From Phlegmacium glaucopus (taxonomy: Eukaryota; Basidiomycota; Agaricomycetes; Agaricales; Cortinariaceae), in assembly GCA_015039465.1 (NCBI GenBank), contig MU130381.1, forward strand, positions 50,080-114,079: 64,000 nt of DNA, read 5' to 3'. Each line of letters opens with the position of its first letter. Position 1 is the stretch's first letter. The notes beneath the pieces were generated by a model that saw nothing but the letters and a program-made list of their open reading frames with translations, had not been told where the DNA came from and did not search any database. The position numbers were made by a program, and so were the translations under genes. Positions 32,424 through 46,048 of this stretch are shown here, piece after piece.

Positions 32424-35400
32424 CTAGGGTAAGGCATCAGGTGGTTTACAATCCCTGTGGTAGATGGCACCCGTCCGTGAGACTATGATCTGTTGGATAC
32501 TGACATTGGCAAGGCCATGAGATAATGGAACAACATTCAAAGGCGCCAACGACTTGCGGCAGTACTGACATGTTCCTCGGCGCGAGACCCAACCAGATGT
32601 TCGCTCACGCGTCACTTGCGCGACAATGTCAAATAAATCTCTATCCACCAGGTGCTTCAACATGATCAGGAGATCTTCATCTGAACGGTAGGATTCTAGC
32701 ATCCCGGTCAGAATTATTCGGAACTCGTCGTAATGTGATCCTGTTGATTGCGGTGTGGAGTTGACCAATCGTTTGAACAGCCGAGGAAAGGACACAGCGC
32801 TGGTGGACGTGACCGTGACAAGTGTGCTGAATGTGGTCTGGACAATAGATCGTAAAGAGGATCGAAGGTGCTCCACTTTGTCGGCGTCACTAGATTGGTG
32901 ATTTTGCATGGACCCAGAAATGATTTGAACACTGTGGATTTGACTGTTTAATAATTTAAACCACATGTCTTCCAGGGGTACTTCTATTGAAGATCCCTCA
33001 GAGCGTTCCAAACAGATATCGCGACTGACTTTCGCAATGGCTTGTAATGAATCTAGTTCTCGATCAATACTTGGCGAATATGGGTCAAGATTGAGTATCT
33101 CCAGAATTTTAAGTGATATTCGCTTCTGAGACGTATCCGCCTTCAGGAGAGCTCCTTGAGGGTCTCCTTGCCAATTAATGGCCCAAACAACGGCATCATA
33201 CACTTCATTAGACTCGCAAGTTTCCAAAACTTCAGAAAGGTCGAGGTTATCTTTGACAAGGTGCTGCAAAGTTGGAATGACTTCTGTGGGATGGAAACGA
33301 CACTGGAGAGCGATAAACAACTGTTGAAGACGCTGCGGCACATTGTGACTGTGACGGGGTTTTGGCCCACCCTCTTCGTCACTTGGCTGCAACAGGGTTT
33401 GAAGGTATTCGTGACGATCCTTGTCGGGGTCGAGATTTATATTAAATATTTCCAGAGCTTGGCTGTGAAGCTCAGGGATCAATCTGTCGATAAGAGCAGC
33501 TGTACCTGCAATATCGGCATCTAATAGTCTGGGAAGAGATTCGGAGACGATGGTGATGAGCTCGTTTGGCAAAACACCTTTACTTGTGCGGGAAGACAGA
33601 AGAATGACTTCTTCAATCTTATCCAATAGGTCCAGAGATGTTGAATCGGGATCGTGGATATACGTTGATAGCAGCTGGGCCCATTGGTGATCACGATGAT
33701 ACCAGCCCCTAAGGATTCTAAAAAATCCAGCGTTTTCAAAAAGTTCAGTCACCCGCTCAATCTCATGTGGGTTATAATTAGAAAGGAGATATTCCGCGGC
33801 GAGTTGCCGATCCTCGCGGGTCTTGGCATCTGGATCCTCTGCAAGTCCAATTAAGACACTATGCAACACGGTAGGAGCGATCTCAAGAAATTGTTGGTAT
33901 TTCGGAACATTTCGGGCGATGAAAATGTTAACCAACGTAACATCCTCTTGTAGCAATGAGCCGGAAGACAAGATTTCCAGGAGAATCCGGACAATTACGA
34001 GGCGATTGACGGTAAGGAAATTATCATTGACGGTAAAGAAATTATCATTGAGGTGGGCGTCCTCGAACGCAATGTCAAGGGAGTGTAGAAACGACTCGGA
34101 GTCGAAGAGAAGTAGTTGGCGAACATAAGGGTAAGTTGGCTCTACCCCGCCTTCTTCGTCGGATGTCAAGACCAATCTTCCTCCTTCACCTTCTGGCCAT
34201 ACATTGGAGCGACCGGAGAACAAGAAAGTGTAAACTTTCCTTTTGGCATGAAGAGCTTCTTCTAGGGTCAGAGGATCTTCACTGGGGAACGTGAGCCCCG
34301 ACAGTGTGTTGGCCAAATAAGGATAAATTTTATATGCACTGATGATGTTAGCTTCCATGGTTGAGTCGAAGTCTACATGTGTTCCAGCTGTCTTCATAGA
34401 AGTAATCTGAGACCTCCTGTACTGCCGGACCTGTCGAATGAGGCCAAGGAGTATGACAACGGGAGCGACATAGTCGCGCATGGCACGAGTGTATACGTAG
34501 ATCAAAGCGTCGTATAAATGATATTGTTGACAGATCTGTATTGCTTGATTGAGATCGAGGCAAGAGGGGTCCATATGCCAGATGATACGTTCAACATGGT
34601 CTGGTCGCCCATCTTTTTCGTGCAAAGCAACTAGTTTTTGAGTGATCCGTGCCGGGACGTGCCGGATCTCATTGCTTAAAACAAACGGCTCCAGTTGTTG
34701 AAGATAAATGGAGGAAATTCCAGAATCGTCATATCGTTGGAAGAGGTCTTCAAACAAGAACTCGAAGTCATCCAATGCGACACAGGCGCGACAGCACACT
34801 GTAACAAGGCCTTCGAAAAGTGATGTACGGTCCACGCCTCTGTTATCCGGTGTAATGTGGGTGTTATCAGTCATTCTATCCTGGGAAAAGGTGTATTGGG
34901 TAGAGGCATCCATGAGGCTTCTTAGTTTTTCTCCGATTATTTGCTGTCTAAGATTGGGGTCATCAGGAAGATTGTTCCTGTTGCCAGGCGCTTCGTCGAT
35001 ATAATATGACAGAACCAGGTCAATTGCACCTAAGAAATCGCCATCTTTCACCAGGGAAAGCACACGGTCGGCCCATGTTAGCAAGGTGCCCACAACCAAT
35101 CGATCCCGTTCCTATGACATCGAAATGAGTAAATAGCAACCGTGAATGTGTTAAGCTCACAAGTAAAAACACTTTTCCCTTGTAGACACGGACGCTATGA
35201 GCGACTGGATCGTTGTCTGCTATATCAGTAGCAGTTGGCGATGCGAGAGATAAGCCTTTAAAAGTGATCTGATCGACCAATTTTGACACTTTCAAATCAT
35301 AGACTGCTAAATGACCACGGGTGACGACGATGATTTGCTAAAATCGCGGAGTTTAGAAAGACCCCGTATTTTATCTGCAGGCGAAAACCAAACCCACATT

Positions 35401-37230
35401 AGCATTCAGCCATTGCACACTGATTATGTCGTCATCCGCCGACCACTGCCCAAAGCGCTCATAATTGAGGGTCCCAACTTCAACCTCGGTTGCCTTTCCG
35501 GTTGTGGGATTGTTGACAACTTGTTTTATCCTAGATTCAGCAACCTTCACTATATGTAGAGAGCTTCCCCAGGAATAGGCGAGCATAGGGGTGGTCGAAA
35601 AGTCGTCCTCTGTTCGTGTGGGTTTAGCCATTTCCGGCCCAGATTGTGAGGAACGTATTACACAGGGAAACCAAGCCAGTGAGCCTATCCATTTCGATCT
35701 TGATCTCCATGCACCCCCTTCGTCAACTTCACGAGGACACTTGAACCATGTTCTAGGAGAAGGTTTTAAACCAATGACCACAAGCTTAGTGGGAGTAAGC
35801 AAAGCAACTGCATGATAGTTGTCGGTAGCATGGGGCGCAGTACCAAGAGGAAGTGAGGACATTGCTAGGATCGTATAACGTGATTTGCGTCGTTGAGGAG
35901 CATCTACTGTTGGCGAAAAGGCGGGGATAGAGGATGATAGTAAGGGCATCTTCAGCGGCGTCCTGGGAAACGAACCATCTGGATATCTCCCAAGAATACG
36001 AAGGATATCTGAGGCCTCTACAAAGAGAATTTTACCCAGAGAATGGAAGAAAGCAAGGCCATGGTCGTCCGCCGAAACAATGGCAGTGTGTCGCCCTGCA
36101 ACAAAGCCTACATTAATAATTTTGGATCCTTGAAGATGACCTTCCTTTCGCCCAGTCGAAACTGCCGCCAGCGTAGTTGGTGGAACGACACGTACGGGGC
36201 TCCGAGGGTTTTTGAGATTGTAAAGTATGATATGACCCGTAACATGGCCAGATACGACAAAGGTATGATCATGAGACAGCGCAACGGCTGTGACTGCTCC
36301 AAGGGAGTTAACTAAAAGAAAGATGGTTAGATGCGTCCCTGCATGAAGCAGTAAAGAAATACCTTGTACATTGCTTTCGCAAATACATATCAAAGTTTGT
36401 TTAAAATCATGAACAACTACTTTTCCATCATCTGTACCTGTGCATATTAAGCCGTTTGCAGCCAACACGGTCGGTCTTCCTAGAGACGAGGCGCCAAGCA
36501 GACCGGACGCTTTCGGTGAAAGCTTTGTATATATGGTCTGCATGATCGCTTGAAGTTCAGTCCACCTGAAGACCTCGCGACTTGTTTCGCCATTGGATGC
36601 GTTATCTTGCTTCGCAGATGATGTAGTTTGCAGATTTGACACGGAGGAAACACGTGATAGAGATGAAAAGTAGGATGGAGAAGGAGAGGTTCCGTCGAAA
36701 AGATAGGAATGGGAACTTGCTACATTCCCATCGTGATTTATCCTTGAGGCTTGTGGGTTATATGAACGAAGTCGGGAGACAGCAGGGTGAAGGAAAGGTC
36801 TCGCCAATTTGAAGTAAGATGTTTTTGAATCAGGAGAGGAAATGCCTGATGGAGGTGTCAAAGTTCCTACCAGGGAATTTTCCACTTCAAGGATGTCGGA
36901 TTCGGACCCGTCGTCTTCGATATGATCTGGCCCGAGAACATCTAGCAACTGTTCCCGATAACCAGTAGGGGTATCGACAGCATCAGCACCATTGTATATG
37001 AAACCTTCCTCTTCGTCCTCGAAAGGATCGTCGCCTTCCTGAAAACTTCCTTCAGCGTCTTCGTCGAAGAGTTCTTCCATGTGAGATGAGTAGTCGCCAG
37101 CATGAGACAAGTCAAGTTCGTCATCGCTTAAGCTGCCAGTGTCTTCGTTGAGAAAGGTATCAACAGTATGAGAAATGGAGGCATCCATTGCCGCTTTCAA
37201 GTTTGTGAAAGTCTTTTTGCACGGGGTCAC
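32424..37230 (-). CDS. VPS8: Vacuolar sorting protein Vps8 (CORVET subunit)
   Basis: A large protein of about 1,500 residues. The N-terminal part is acidic (DDELDLS, FEDEEEGFIYNGAD), then a WD40-type beta-propeller (GLICTGTDDGKVVVHDFKQ; VTAVALSHDHTFVVSGHVTG; NVGFVAGRHTAIVSADDHG), then a long alpha-solenoid in one exon (32,424-35,117) with VKDGDFLGAIDLVLSYYIDE. A C-terminal zinc-binding segment (CQYCRKSLAPLNVVPLSHGL) resembles a RING-like end. Introns near 36,310-36,362, 35,341-35,390 and 35,114-35,163 join the parts in frame. Vps8 is the CORVET-specific subunit that binds Rab5 on early endosomes. Confidence 0.92.
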
Positions 37231-37354
37231 AGTGGCTGTGCCAAACTGTATGGGTTATGGATCGCAAAGGGTCTGGGTTATGGGCTAGGTTTTCACAGCT
37301 ATGGATTAAGAGAGCTTCGACTGTAATAAATAATTACCAGGACTATAGAAAGGC

Positions 37355-39431
37355 TCAAACTACTAATCTTTTCTCCCTATGTTTCGCACCCGGGCCAAAC
37401 CTTTCCTGAAATCCAATTAGTTCCTCCATGAGCTCCTCCATCATCTTCATTGTTAAAGTGGTCATCTCTAACGCACATTCCGAGGTTGCCTGAGCTGCGA
37501 AGGAAAGATTTGTTTCCTTATTCTGTTGATCAGCTGTGGTTGCCTCATCCTCATCTATCACCATTTCCATATCAGATTCACCTGTAGGACTCACACCATC
37601 CAAGGCGTTCGCGGGCTGTTGTCGGAGAGCCTTCTCCAAAGCTTCTCGGCGGCGTCCGCGATCGAGCGCACCAGCCTGTTCTCTTCCAACCCACTCAACT
37701 AATGCTCGAACACGTTTATTCATATCGCCAACACTCATCCTCTTGCTTGGCCATTTCACTTTGACACCTCTCTCCAGTGTTCTTTCGGAACCGTCTCCTC
37801 TCGAACTTGGGGCGCCAGTGCTTGAGATGCCTGCACAAACCTCTAAGGGTTGAGGTGTGTCCGTTGGAAGCATCTGTTCTAGGTGTGACAAGTAATCTGG
37901 AAGATTCCACGATGTAAAAAAACTTTGTTGAGACACAGCGTACGCATGCGAATTGCGATAAGCACGAGAAGACTCTGCAGTTCCAGATCCTGCAGGTTGA
38001 CCGCCACTACCAGCAGCTTGATTGCGCCTTGTACCATGCTCATGAATACCACCAGTGGATCCATTCGATGTTGACTGACACAGAGGGGGGCGCTTTACTG
38101 CATTAGTCGCCTTTGCACGAGAATTGTTTCCTTGTCGCTTTGTCGACATTGGTACGACTAGACGTGAATGGCAGCAGTCAATGATCAGTCTTTCAAGCAT
38201 TAGATAAAGAATCCACCTTCTTCTGACTCCATGGGTGCAGTATCAACCGCAGCAGTTTTCCGGCCTCCTCGTTTATTTCGTCCAGGAGGTTTGGATGATT
38301 GTGGAGGTACCTTATCAACCACAGCAATTTCGCCTGGTGGTGCAGTTCCGCTTTGACCGTCCGATGCTGTAGAGGCTGATCGCGTCCTTTTCTTCGAAAT
38401 GCTATTCCATGGTTAGAAATGTTACACTACAACAAAATGTCATTTTACCTGTCATCATCCGTTCGTTTTCTTTTCTTCTTTCCACCTGACACTACCTCGA
38501 TGGGTTCTATTTCGTTTGGATTGACGAGAAAAGCATCGTGAACAGCAGCTGCTTCCGCGGCCGTTGCCTCAATGATTTCCTTGAGACTTTCGTCAAAAGC
38601 AGCGTCTCTGCTGTTCATAGTATTTCTACGTTTTGAAGGTTGCTTATGGAGGTGGGTCGGTGAATGGGAGCGAGAGACTCTCGAGTTGGCGGGATCTTGC
38701 CGTGATGCTGCAGAAGCCTGACGAGGTCGCTTGGCCAGCCTCCTGGAAAATAATTTGAGGAATGACAAACATGAAGGAAATCAGATTGTCCCACTTGAGA
38801 AGCTCGACGTGTAATTCGGGCCTACATTGTTCACAGTAGTAATCATCATCGTGAACCTGGTCCTCGGACTGATAGCCCATGCATAGGCCATGTTGCCAGA
38901 CTTTGCACGTTTCGCACTGAACCATGAATTCGCCCGCATCTGGATCATCCTCTGTTTCGTTGAAAAACACGTTAATTTACAATGTGATTAAAAGGCATAC
39001 AACCTACCAGCGCTACCGCATACACATCGTGTGATTCCCTGTTCCTCTTCTTCCTGAGGATCTTGGACTTGATTTTCGACGGAGACTACGTCTTGATCTC
39101 CCGAATTCGTGTTAGATTCTGGCTTGTCTTTTTCTTTATCCTTAACCTTTCTTTTCGCCTTACCAGTGCTGTTCGAAACTGAAGAAGCCGCTGATGATGC
39201 AGGATAGTTTCTGCGATCCTCAGGAGGTTCATCGCAATCCTCTTGCTTCAACCGCTTGTTGCGAGCGCCAGATCCGTTAGACGACGAAACAACACGAGAA
39301 GAATTGTCCTTTTGTCGAGGTGGTTGGTCTGAATCGGGGGATTTGGAAGTGCCGGTTGATACTGAAGGTGCTGAACGCCGTCCCGAGCGCCTGGTTTCTC
39401 TTGGTGATAAAGGTGGACCCATGGTAGTCAT
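37355..39431 (-). CDS. PHD-finger protein, Cti6-like (Rpd3L complex)
   Basis: The start is MTTMGPPLSPRETRRSGRRS. A basic, Ser-rich region is followed by a PHD finger: RCVCGSAEDDPDAGEFMVQC, ETCKVWQHGLCMGY and YYCEQCRPELHVELLK, with C4HC3 spacing and an intron after the first CxC. The C-terminal half is low-complexity (KKKRKRTDDD, RNKRGGRKTA). An intron at about 38,158-38,216 joins it to the last exon (VPMSTKRQGNNSRAK ... FQERFGPGAK), which has a short helical end. In yeast Cti6 this finger reads histone H3K4 methylation within the Rpd3L deacetylase complex. The assignment rests on finger type and layout. Confidence 0.8.
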
Positions 39432-39580
39432 TTCAAAGGCTTGTTGATTGAGCGAATCTGTACGACAGTCAAGTTCCGCTGTTCCAGGACCAGAAAATTA
39501 GAAGACCGGTCATGTGACATCTAAATACAAAAAATTTACATTCACTCCTCGACCGAGCTCATTTAACATACTCCTTGTGA
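39432..39580. promoter_or_regulatory. Bidirectional promoter, PHD gene / threonine deaminase
   Basis: 149 bases between divergent start codons, so a shared promoter is likely. Confidence 0.5.
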
Positions 39581-41476
39581 ATGGCTGCAACCATAGAATA
39601 TGCCTCTAATGCACCACAACCGCTTTCATATCCTAGGCTGGAAAAACATTATCTTCTGCCTTCTCATAAACCGGACTATCTGAGGTTGATCTTAACCTCA
39701 AAAGTCTACGAGATTTTGAAGGAGACGCCTCTAGTCCATGCAACGAATCTAAGCACCAAGCTAGGCAATCAGATCTGGCTCAAGCGCGAAGATCTACAAG
39801 AAGTTTTCAGTTTCAAGATCCGCGGGGCGTATAATTTTATGGCGAACTTGACTGATGAAGAGCGATGGAAAGGTGTTATCACTTGCAGTGCTGGTTAGTG
39901 TGCGTAATCTTGCGTCCACAACATACATTCCTACCTTTTTCCACCATTGGCCATCAATTTTAGGCAACCATGCGCAAGGAGTTGCGTTATCTGGTTCTCG
40001 ATTGGGCATACCTTGCACCATCGTAATGCCTGAAGGTACACCTGAAATAAAGGTTCGCAATGTGGCCCGGCTTGGTGCGAAGGTCGTTCTTCATGGTGAA
40101 GATTTTGACGCAGCTAAGGCCGAATGTGCCCGTCTTGGTGCCTTGCATGGTCTCTCTTTTGTGCCTCCTTACGACGATCCTCTTGTCATCGCTGGACAAG
40201 GCACTGTCGGAATGGAAATCCTGAAGCAACTTCCGAATTCTGACCAGCTCAGTGTCATTTTTGCATCTGTCGGTGGAGGAGGGCTGGCTGCAGGAATCTG
40301 CGAATATGTAAAAAGAATCGGCAGCCCACATACCCAAATTATCGGCGTCGAAACCGTGGATGGAGATTCTATGGCAAGAAGTCTAGAAAAGGGCGAAAGA
40401 GTTACTTTACGCGAGGTTGGCCCATTCAGTGATGGTACGGCAGTCAAAATCGTCGGGATGGAGCCCTTTAGAATTTGTAAAGAACTCCTGGACGGTATCG
40501 TCAAGGTTGACAACGATGAAATTTGCGCCGCTATCAAAGACATTTTCGAAGGTATTCAAATTCTATGATCGTTTGTTTTGCGTGTTTATTTCGCCTTGAA
40601 GAAACGCGTTCTGTCACCGAGCCTGCAGGAGCGCTGGCGCTGGCGGGATTAAAACGATATATCATTCAAAACAATCTGCTAGGCGCTGAAAAGAAGTTTG
40701 TTGCAGTCGTCAGCGGCGCTAATATGAATTTCGACCGTTTACGCTTCGTCGCAGAGCGTGCGGAGCTGGGAGAAGGCAGAGAGGCGCTTTTAAGTGTTGA
40801 CATTCCAGAACGGCCGGGCAGGCAGGTCCTTTTTTTTCTGATGTGTTTATCTGCCAATATGTTCCCAAAAGTTTTATTGCCTTACACTCCGTCATCCACC
40901 CACGTGCGGTCACTGAATTCATCTACCGATATAATAACTCTGGGGATCGGGCTCATGTCTTACTGTCGTTCAAATTACAGTCGAATTCACGCGAGACTGA
41001 AGTCCACCAAGTACTTGAGGAACTCGCAAGCAACGATATGCAAGGTTCCGATATTAGTGACGATGAAATGGCTAAAAGTCATGTTAGATACATGATTGGC
41101 GGGTGCCACCGAGTTGATGATGAACGAGTTTTCAGATTTGGTCTGGATGACCGTTCCTATACCAGGCTACTTATCTGACAAATTTCCCAGCTTTTCCAGA
41201 AAGGCCTGGCGCCCTGCGCAAATTTCTTCTGGGTCTACACCAAGGTTGGAATATCTCTCTGTTCCATTATCGGAATCATGGGGGAGGTGAGTACCTGGAC
41301 TTGAATCTGGCCTGCTCATATGCTGAAGAATTTTTGTAGATCTCGGCAAGGTCCTAGCGGGAATACAAGTCCCCAAAGACGATCAAGCTGCTTTTGATCA
41401 GTTTTTAAAGACGCTTGACTACCCTTATGTCGAGGAGACAGAAAACCCCATCTACAGTCGATTTTTGCGAGGTTGA
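39581..41476 (+). CDS. ILV1: Threonine deaminase, biosynthetic (Ilv1)
   Basis: The start is [20 protein letters not shown]; there is no obvious long targeting presequence. The PLP-fold catalytic domain has [20 protein letters not shown] (the lysine of FKIRGA binds PLP), then [20 protein letters not shown] and [15 protein letters not shown] (the glycine loop binding PLP phosphate), and [20 protein letters not shown]. Two ACT-like regulatory segments follow ([34 protein letters not shown]), the sites of isoleucine feedback and valine activation. About four introns. It catalyses L-threonine to 2-oxobutanoate and ammonia, the first step of isoleucine synthesis, normally in mitochondria. Confidence 0.95.
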
Positions 41477-42189
41477 ATGTCTTCTTTATCTACTTAGAAG
41501 TCTATCGAAGACGACTGTATTGACGGTGACCCCCATCAACCCCCTCAGATCAATCATTAAAATTTATACTGTGTGGGACTCTGAAAGTAGCCATTTCAGA
41601 TTGCACATGACATTAGGTGCCATACTGATAAATTCTGCCCAAAGTTTCTAGACTGATAGAAATATGTGAATATTACCTTTCATTTTATCGAACCAGAAAG
41701 CCCTCACGATTGTTGCAGATCCATCGCATCACCATCAATCCTCGATTTCCCAATTCATACTTCTTACAACGTTACTCGCAGACTCTCTCTTCTTCGTTCA
41801 ATTGGTTCATTCATTCCCTCGTTGATTCATTCACCCAAATGCCTTCTTTCTTTATATATGGCCTGCTCTACTTTGCGATACCTCACTTGTTCACCCACAA
41901 TTTGCCAGCCGGCACATCACTTACTTGTTTTCAATGATGTTGGTCGAAAATTTGGTCTGTCCCAGGTCACACCCCGAGTGGCCGAAAGCTAAATTTTGTC
42001 CACTGTGTCCCTCACACGAATTAACTGAATGCTACAGCACAGTCCAAAATTATCATGTGACTAGGCAAGCATTATGTAATTACAAAAACCGCAGCTCTGT
42101 GACTAAGTAAGCTAGTTCTCTGACGTGGAATTCCTCACCTCTTGTATTCCGTCTCGCAACTGTCTTCTCAGGATATCTCCAACTTATCA
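41477..42189. other. Intergenic, no gene seen
   Basis: About 710 bases with no frame of quality. The right part is the presumed promoter of the carrier-like gene, and an in-frame ATG at 42142 would extend that gene by 16 codons. Confidence 0.5.
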
Positions 42190-43428
42190 ATGGATACACC
42201 TTCGCCGCTATTACCAGCGTCTCTTGTACTGGTTCTGGCTCTCATCATCAGCCTAGTAGTCTTTGTTCCTCTGACAGGAGTTTTAGTAAGATTCCGGGCG
42301 AATTACAACCCGAAAGGTCTTCAGCTAGATTCAGATGGAGGAGCTGTTCCCTACACGGGACCCGTTGTGCGCTCTTATTTCGGGATGATGGTTCGTGTGT
42401 ATCGTCTGGAAGTGTGTATTCACAAGGTTGCTACTTCTTGTCTGGACTAAACCAAAGGCATCTAGGGAGTTTCCGGCCTTTACAAAGGATTGAGTATGCA
42501 GCAGTACCGTTTAATCTCGATGTCCACTCTCTCAATTCTCTATTGCAGTGCCAACCGCCATCAGCGGCTTCATCGTTGGCCTCATTATTATTCTTTTCAT
42601 AGATACGGAGCAACCTCGTCATGGCAAATATAGAGCGCCTGAGACCGGGATTCTTGTGAGCCGACAGACAGTATTCCTCGAGAAGTGTAATTAACAGAAC
42701 TCCCAGGGTACTCTGATTTATAGCCTCGGAATGCTTGTTCTATCCTTACCAACGGCTATTCTGACATATCGGTCAGCGCTCGCTCAGCTTAAGGTGGTGA
42801 CTGGCTGACAAAGCAAACAGATCTATCACAACTCCTCACAAACTTCCCTACTTCAATTTGATATCATCTCTCCATCTTCTCCTCACTCCTACGGAACGAC
42901 GACGCCCCTGGATTCTCTATCTGACACCTGGGCTTATGGCTGCTGAATTAATCCACGTCGGCATCATCGTCTTATTCCTTGGTCCCCTTCGTCGACTGCT
43001 ACTCCCTGAATTGTCTCAACCAGGCCTCAACGCATCCAAAGTGTCATTTATAAAATTGGCCATCTATTTCAGTATCTTCTGTTTGAGTGTTGTTGCCCTG
43101 GCGCCACTGGAAGTCATTGGGACGCGTTTAGCAATTCAACGAAATCACGCATCGGCAGAGTATAATTCTGTGTCTCAAGAGATCGATGGTGATGGAGAGG
43201 AAACGGTAGAATATGCTGGCGCAGACGAAGACGTCATCGGGTGAGTCAAAAAATCAATCAAACCCTACTGCACCTCAAATTTTTTGTCTTAGTCTGCGAA
43301 GTGAAGGCGATCCGTATCTAGGCCTTGTTGACTGTGCAAAGAGAATAATCAATGAAGAAGGCTGGATGACACTTTACCGTGCTTGGTGGATAACCTTCCT
43401 TGGTGGTTTAGCGAGCTCGTTTGCTTAA
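42190..43428 (+). CDS. Mitochondrial-carrier-like membrane protein
   Basis: The start is taken as MDTPSPLLPASLVLVLAL. Several short introns join hydrophobic exons: YFGMMVRVYRLE, GLYKGL-like sequence, GFIVGLIIILFIDTEQP, SLGMLVLSLPTAILTYR, TPGLMAAELIHVGIIVLFLG, KLAIYFSIFCLSVVALAPLE. A final carrier-type segment is DPYLGLVDCAKRIINEEGWM and TLYRAWWITFLGGL. The last part matches the second half of a solute-carrier repeat (Y-x-G-x-x-D-x-x-x-x-I-x-x-E-G-W). The first repeats are diverged, as in atypical fungal carriers. The substrate cannot be told. Probably in mitochondrial membranes. Confidence 0.75.
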
Positions 43429-44603
43429 ATCCCAGTGATATATTGCCATTGCACATATATACATCACAATCCATTTATTTCCTTACATGATCATGTCCAA
43501 GTAGCCTGGCAATGAAATCCAATGGTTCAAGCGTTACGCAGCGCGTGAAACCGTTGTCATGTTGAGGTGCACAAATAGGTTGGAGTACCTCCAACAAAGG
43601 CCGATGGGGGCCTGGCAACACGTCTCCCTTTCGAACAGGAAAAACGCGAAAGCAGCGACAATGAAACTGCTGAGATCCCTTTGGCAAGAAGAAACCGGGA
43701 TCGGTAATATGACAGCGAAGGTAAGAAACTGCACAAAGCGTGCGAAACTCCCAGGCATCTAGCGTCTTTAGTAGTAGTAATAGCCATGTACATTATTTAT
43801 TGTTACTATGAGTGACCACAACTCCCAGTGAGAACCGGATCTTACCGGAGTTGAATAGGCACTAGATTTTAATCGGGGAATGAGACACTTCTCATAAGTT
43901 CCCGCTTCGTTCAGTCAAATTGATTGGTTTTGATTACAAACACTGTATTTTCTCGGGGGTTCTCCATGGTGGAATCCATACCATATTTACTGTACTGAAC
44001 ACTATGTAGCCATAAACGCATATCTACTAATCTAGCTTCCTGCGATGTAGACGGCTTCGGTTAAAAAGAGGCGACGGCCCAGACAGCGTTGAATCCCGCT
44101 GATTATTACCTATATACGACGCAAATTGATGCGAGCCAGGCGGAAGTGATGTGTTGACTCAAGGTGGACATGCAACCCACCCGTGCTGGAGGGCTTAGTG
44201 TATCTAATCATTGCAAAATCGACCTACAATAGACGAGAAAGGAATGCCTCCATGGAAGCACCAATAGCGGAGTAGGTTGTTGCCAGAGAAGGTGGAGGCT
44301 GACGTGGCAAGAGGAGATGATTGTCGGAGCACGTGCGGGAAGAAGATATGGGATCAAACTCAATACTTCCGTGATCATCGAGCACAGGCTCACGTGGTCT
44401 CAATCTGATAAGTCTTATGATATTTTCGTTCTTCTTTTGTCCAAAATGTAGAGGGGCATACTAGAGCGCCACATCTGGATATACTCGTGTCATCTGCACG
44501 TATATTTCCTTGATCCTGTCCAGACTGGCTATAAAAGTAATGAAATAAAGAATTGATCGAGATACTCTAATAATTCTATAAATAACCAGAAGTAAGATCA
44601 TAA
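43429..44603. other. Intergenic, no gene seen
   Basis: About 1.2 kb between a plus-strand and a minus-strand gene ending toward each other. Only short frames without domains are present. It holds both 3' ends; nothing else is supported. Confidence 0.5.
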
Positions 44604-46048
44604 TCAATAATGCCGAGGGGGTTCCCAGCTCATAAATGGGTCATCGACAGAGGCAAGAGGGTTATTAATAGCGCTGGGAGACAAGTGATAGTTCTGGGTA
44701 TTATGAATTGGTTGTTTAGGACACGAGGTCGGCCTTGACAAAAATTTATCCGTAGACTCGGAAGGGAACTGCTCAGTCGATATCAGCAATTCAGGTAAAT
44801 TTCCAACCGTAGCTGTGATATCGCTGAGTGCATTTCTAACGAGAAAAACTGTGAGCACATTGATGCAGACAATCATCGAAATATCGTACGTCATGAAGTT
44901 ATCCAGGTTTGAAATGGTTTGATGTATGAGACAGGAGTGAAAACCTCCTAGCCGATGAATAGGAGAGCGTGAAAGAAAGTCCGAAGCCTTCCGCAACCGC
45001 AAGGATAGTTCCAGCATAACGTGGTAGTTGGACTGTTCACGTAGGCAACCGCAATGACTCCCGTGCTCTTTGTCAAAAACACCAGAGCGGAGAGAGTTGT
45101 CCGCGTATCCCATCGTGCTTGGGTATGTTAAAAACATAGACCCAAAATCATAATCTTGAGGTAGCGTGAGAGATCCTATATCTGCAACGCCTACCTGTGT
45201 AAGAGGATATTCGTCCGTGGGCGTCAACAAGCTAGGAGGAGATGGTGTGCCCAAATCAGATCCTTGATAGTAATGAGAGTCCGGGTGTGGGCAGCCTGTG
45301 TGGGCTTGAAAGTCGATAGTCGCAGGAAATATTCCAGCATCAGCTTTAGCATACGTTGGTACGCATGTGAGGCTGGGATGTGAACAGCCCTTTTCTGAAG
45401 AGGAAGAAGAGTCCGGGAGTGAGGGTGCGTTGGAAGGGCACATCTCACGTTCCCCGCCTACAGGCGGATGGAGTCGAGTATGACACTTTTCGCCGGAATT
45501 AGACGCCTGAGCCCACCTAGGATGTGGCTTATTCTTGAGCTACCAAGAAAGCGTGAACAAGCAATATAATAGACAGGGGTTAGAAACAAACCTCTCGTAT
45601 AACGCCTTCTAGTTCGGCAACCTTCTTAATCAGTCTAGAACTTTCATCCTGTGTTTCGGTTCTTTGGGTTGGGTCGTCTACTTCGTAGACACATAATCCA
45701 GTCTGGAAATAGGATAAGTCAGACAATCTCATTTGCTCAGATTATCGCTGAGGATAGCGTACCAATCCAAGTTGTGTACAACGCGCGCACGCAGGGCGCT
45801 TTCTATCGCACTGAAAATGCAAAGTGCTGAGAGCAAGTCGAAATGGTAAGGCTTAATCACCTACCATGCGTTTTGAAGTGTGACAGTTGAGGCAAGATTG
45901 CGTAGTTCTGTTCCGACGTCTAACCAAACTGTAAGCGAACTAGAACATGTTACGCTGATAGCTACTACCTCTTGCGATGGTCGCCGTTTGGCTCTGGAGC
46001 AATTTCAGAAGCATTCCCCTTTTTTCTGTCTGCACTTTCGGACGACAT
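44604..46048 (-). CDS. Zn(II)2Cys6 transcription factor
   Basis: The start is MSSESADRKKGNASEIAPEP at 46048. After the first intron comes the binuclear cluster, split by two more introns: QSCLNCHTSKRM, CDRKRPACARCTQLGL, TGLCVYEVDDP. All six cysteines are present. A coiled-coil-like segment follows (ESSRLIKKVAELEGVIRE), then LKNKPHPRWAQASNSGEK and a Ser/Pro-rich C-terminal part of about 290 residues (44,604-45,443) with no typical middle homology region. It is a short factor, probably a nuclear activator or repressor. The target is unknown. Confidence 0.87.
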
